Shown: positions 63,869 to 64,000 of the stretch, piece after piece
Position numbering within the stretch: the first letter of the stretch is position 1
Layout: each line of letters starts with the position of its first letter
Assembly: GCA_022709385.1 (NCBI GenBank)
Contig: JAKLIX010000001.1
Coordinates: 62,001 to 126,000 of the forward strand
Source of the DNA: Bacteroidota bacterium
Lineage (GTDB): Bacteria > Bacteroidota > Bacteroidia > Bacteroidales > CAIXZF01
DNA length: 64,000 bases
Reading direction: 5' to 3'
The notes under the pieces: generated by a model
Seen by the model: the letters and a program-made list of their open reading frames with translations, nothing else
Databases searched by the model: none
What the model was told of the DNA's origin: nothing
Program-made: the position numbers and the translations under genes

Positions 63869-64000
63869 TCCTTAGTTTCCTTTGTAGTCGAAGCATCACC
63901 TCATCCGTCATGCTGAGCGTAGTCGAAGCATTGTTTCATACTGGGATCAGTGTTTCGGCTGGAAACAGCTTTAGTAGTTTATTGGTTTAGAAGTTGAGTT
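63869..64000. repeat. Intergenic direct repeat TAGTCGAAGCAT downstream of ahcY
   Basis: TAGTCGAAGCAT occurs at 63885-63896 and 63920-63931, the second inside TGCTGAGCGTAGTCGAAGCA, an intergenic word I know to recur in many Bacteroidota genomes. No ORF or terminator is seen before the window ends. Confidence 0.55.

Noticed and set aside
1..64000. CRISPR arrays, prophage, transposase or integrase genes
   Set aside because: No regularly spaced repeats and no such protein signatures were found on either strand.

Overview
The window is a chromosomal segment of a Bacteroidota bacterium, probably near Bacteroidales/Marinilabiliales. Evidence seen here: proteins with C-terminal type IX secretion sorting domains (three), a PorE-like TPR/beta-propeller/OmpA protein, lineage-typical families (DUF4175, DUF4292), lipoproteins throughout, almost no Shine-Dalgarno sequences, and several promoters fitting the Bacteroidetes pattern TTTG-N(17-24)-TAnnTTTG. 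No phage, transposase, integrase or CRISPR array is visible; the content is mostly core genome.

Layout. 1-8.6 kb (minus): rimP-nusA-infB, then 6-phosphofructokinase, an exported M14 peptidase and a polyprenyl diphosphate synthase cut by the window edge; a strong promoter and a terminator-like hairpin lie in the rimP leader. 8.6-14.5 kb: a small haem-c lipoprotein, MFS transporter, cupin lipoprotein, PPK2-type kinase and two T9SS cargo proteins (cohesin-like, M1 aminopeptidase). 14.6-21.9 kb (plus): DUF4175 giant membrane/coiled-coil protein, RsbW-like ATPase, ybeY, mnmG, a perfect parS site and a methyltransferase. 22-33.3 kb (plus): NtrY-like histidine kinase, flippase, dut, TPR lipoprotein, DUF4292 lipoprotein, EnvC-like amidase activator, nitroreductase and an M28 glutaminyl-cyclase-like lipoprotein. 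33.3-43 kb: phoH, polA, LOG-family hydrolase, PorE-like protein with TPR partner, MltF-like transglycosylase. 43-51.5 kb: a T9SS beta-propeller protein and a complete TetR-TolC-HlyD-ABC-ABC-permease-permease exporter of the YbhFGRS type. 51.5-56 kb (minus): MltD-like LysM transglycosylase, tatA, MORN/YwqK-like protein, nadA. 56.0-56.7 kb: the largest gene-free gap, AT-rich with a cluster of DnaA-box-like 9-mers, at a divergent strand switch. 56.7-64 kb: rpiB, LutB-like protein, FN3K and ThpR, tRNA-Ala(GGC), an exported peroxiredoxin, a lipoprotein MsrB-MsrA fusion and ahcY.

How the genes work together: the segment combines translation and RNA processing (IF-2, NusA, RimP, YbeY, MnmG, ThpR), DNA maintenance (PolA, dUTPase), and cell-envelope biogenesis (EnvC-like, two transglycosylases, flippase, DUF4292/TPR lipoproteins, PorE-like, TatA). 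Two envelope-protection units stand out: the TetR-controlled tripartite exporter and the exported peroxiredoxin/MsrBA pair.

The most interesting non-gene signals are a four-copy family of intergenic elements (a hairpin plus a ~50-bp unit bounded by ATACCGA/TCGGTAT), the parS palindrome behind mnmG, the candidate replication origin at 56.2-56.5 kb, the rimP leader hairpin, and an operator-like palindrome lying on the predicted start point of the TetR operon. All functional statements come from reading motifs; no database search was made.
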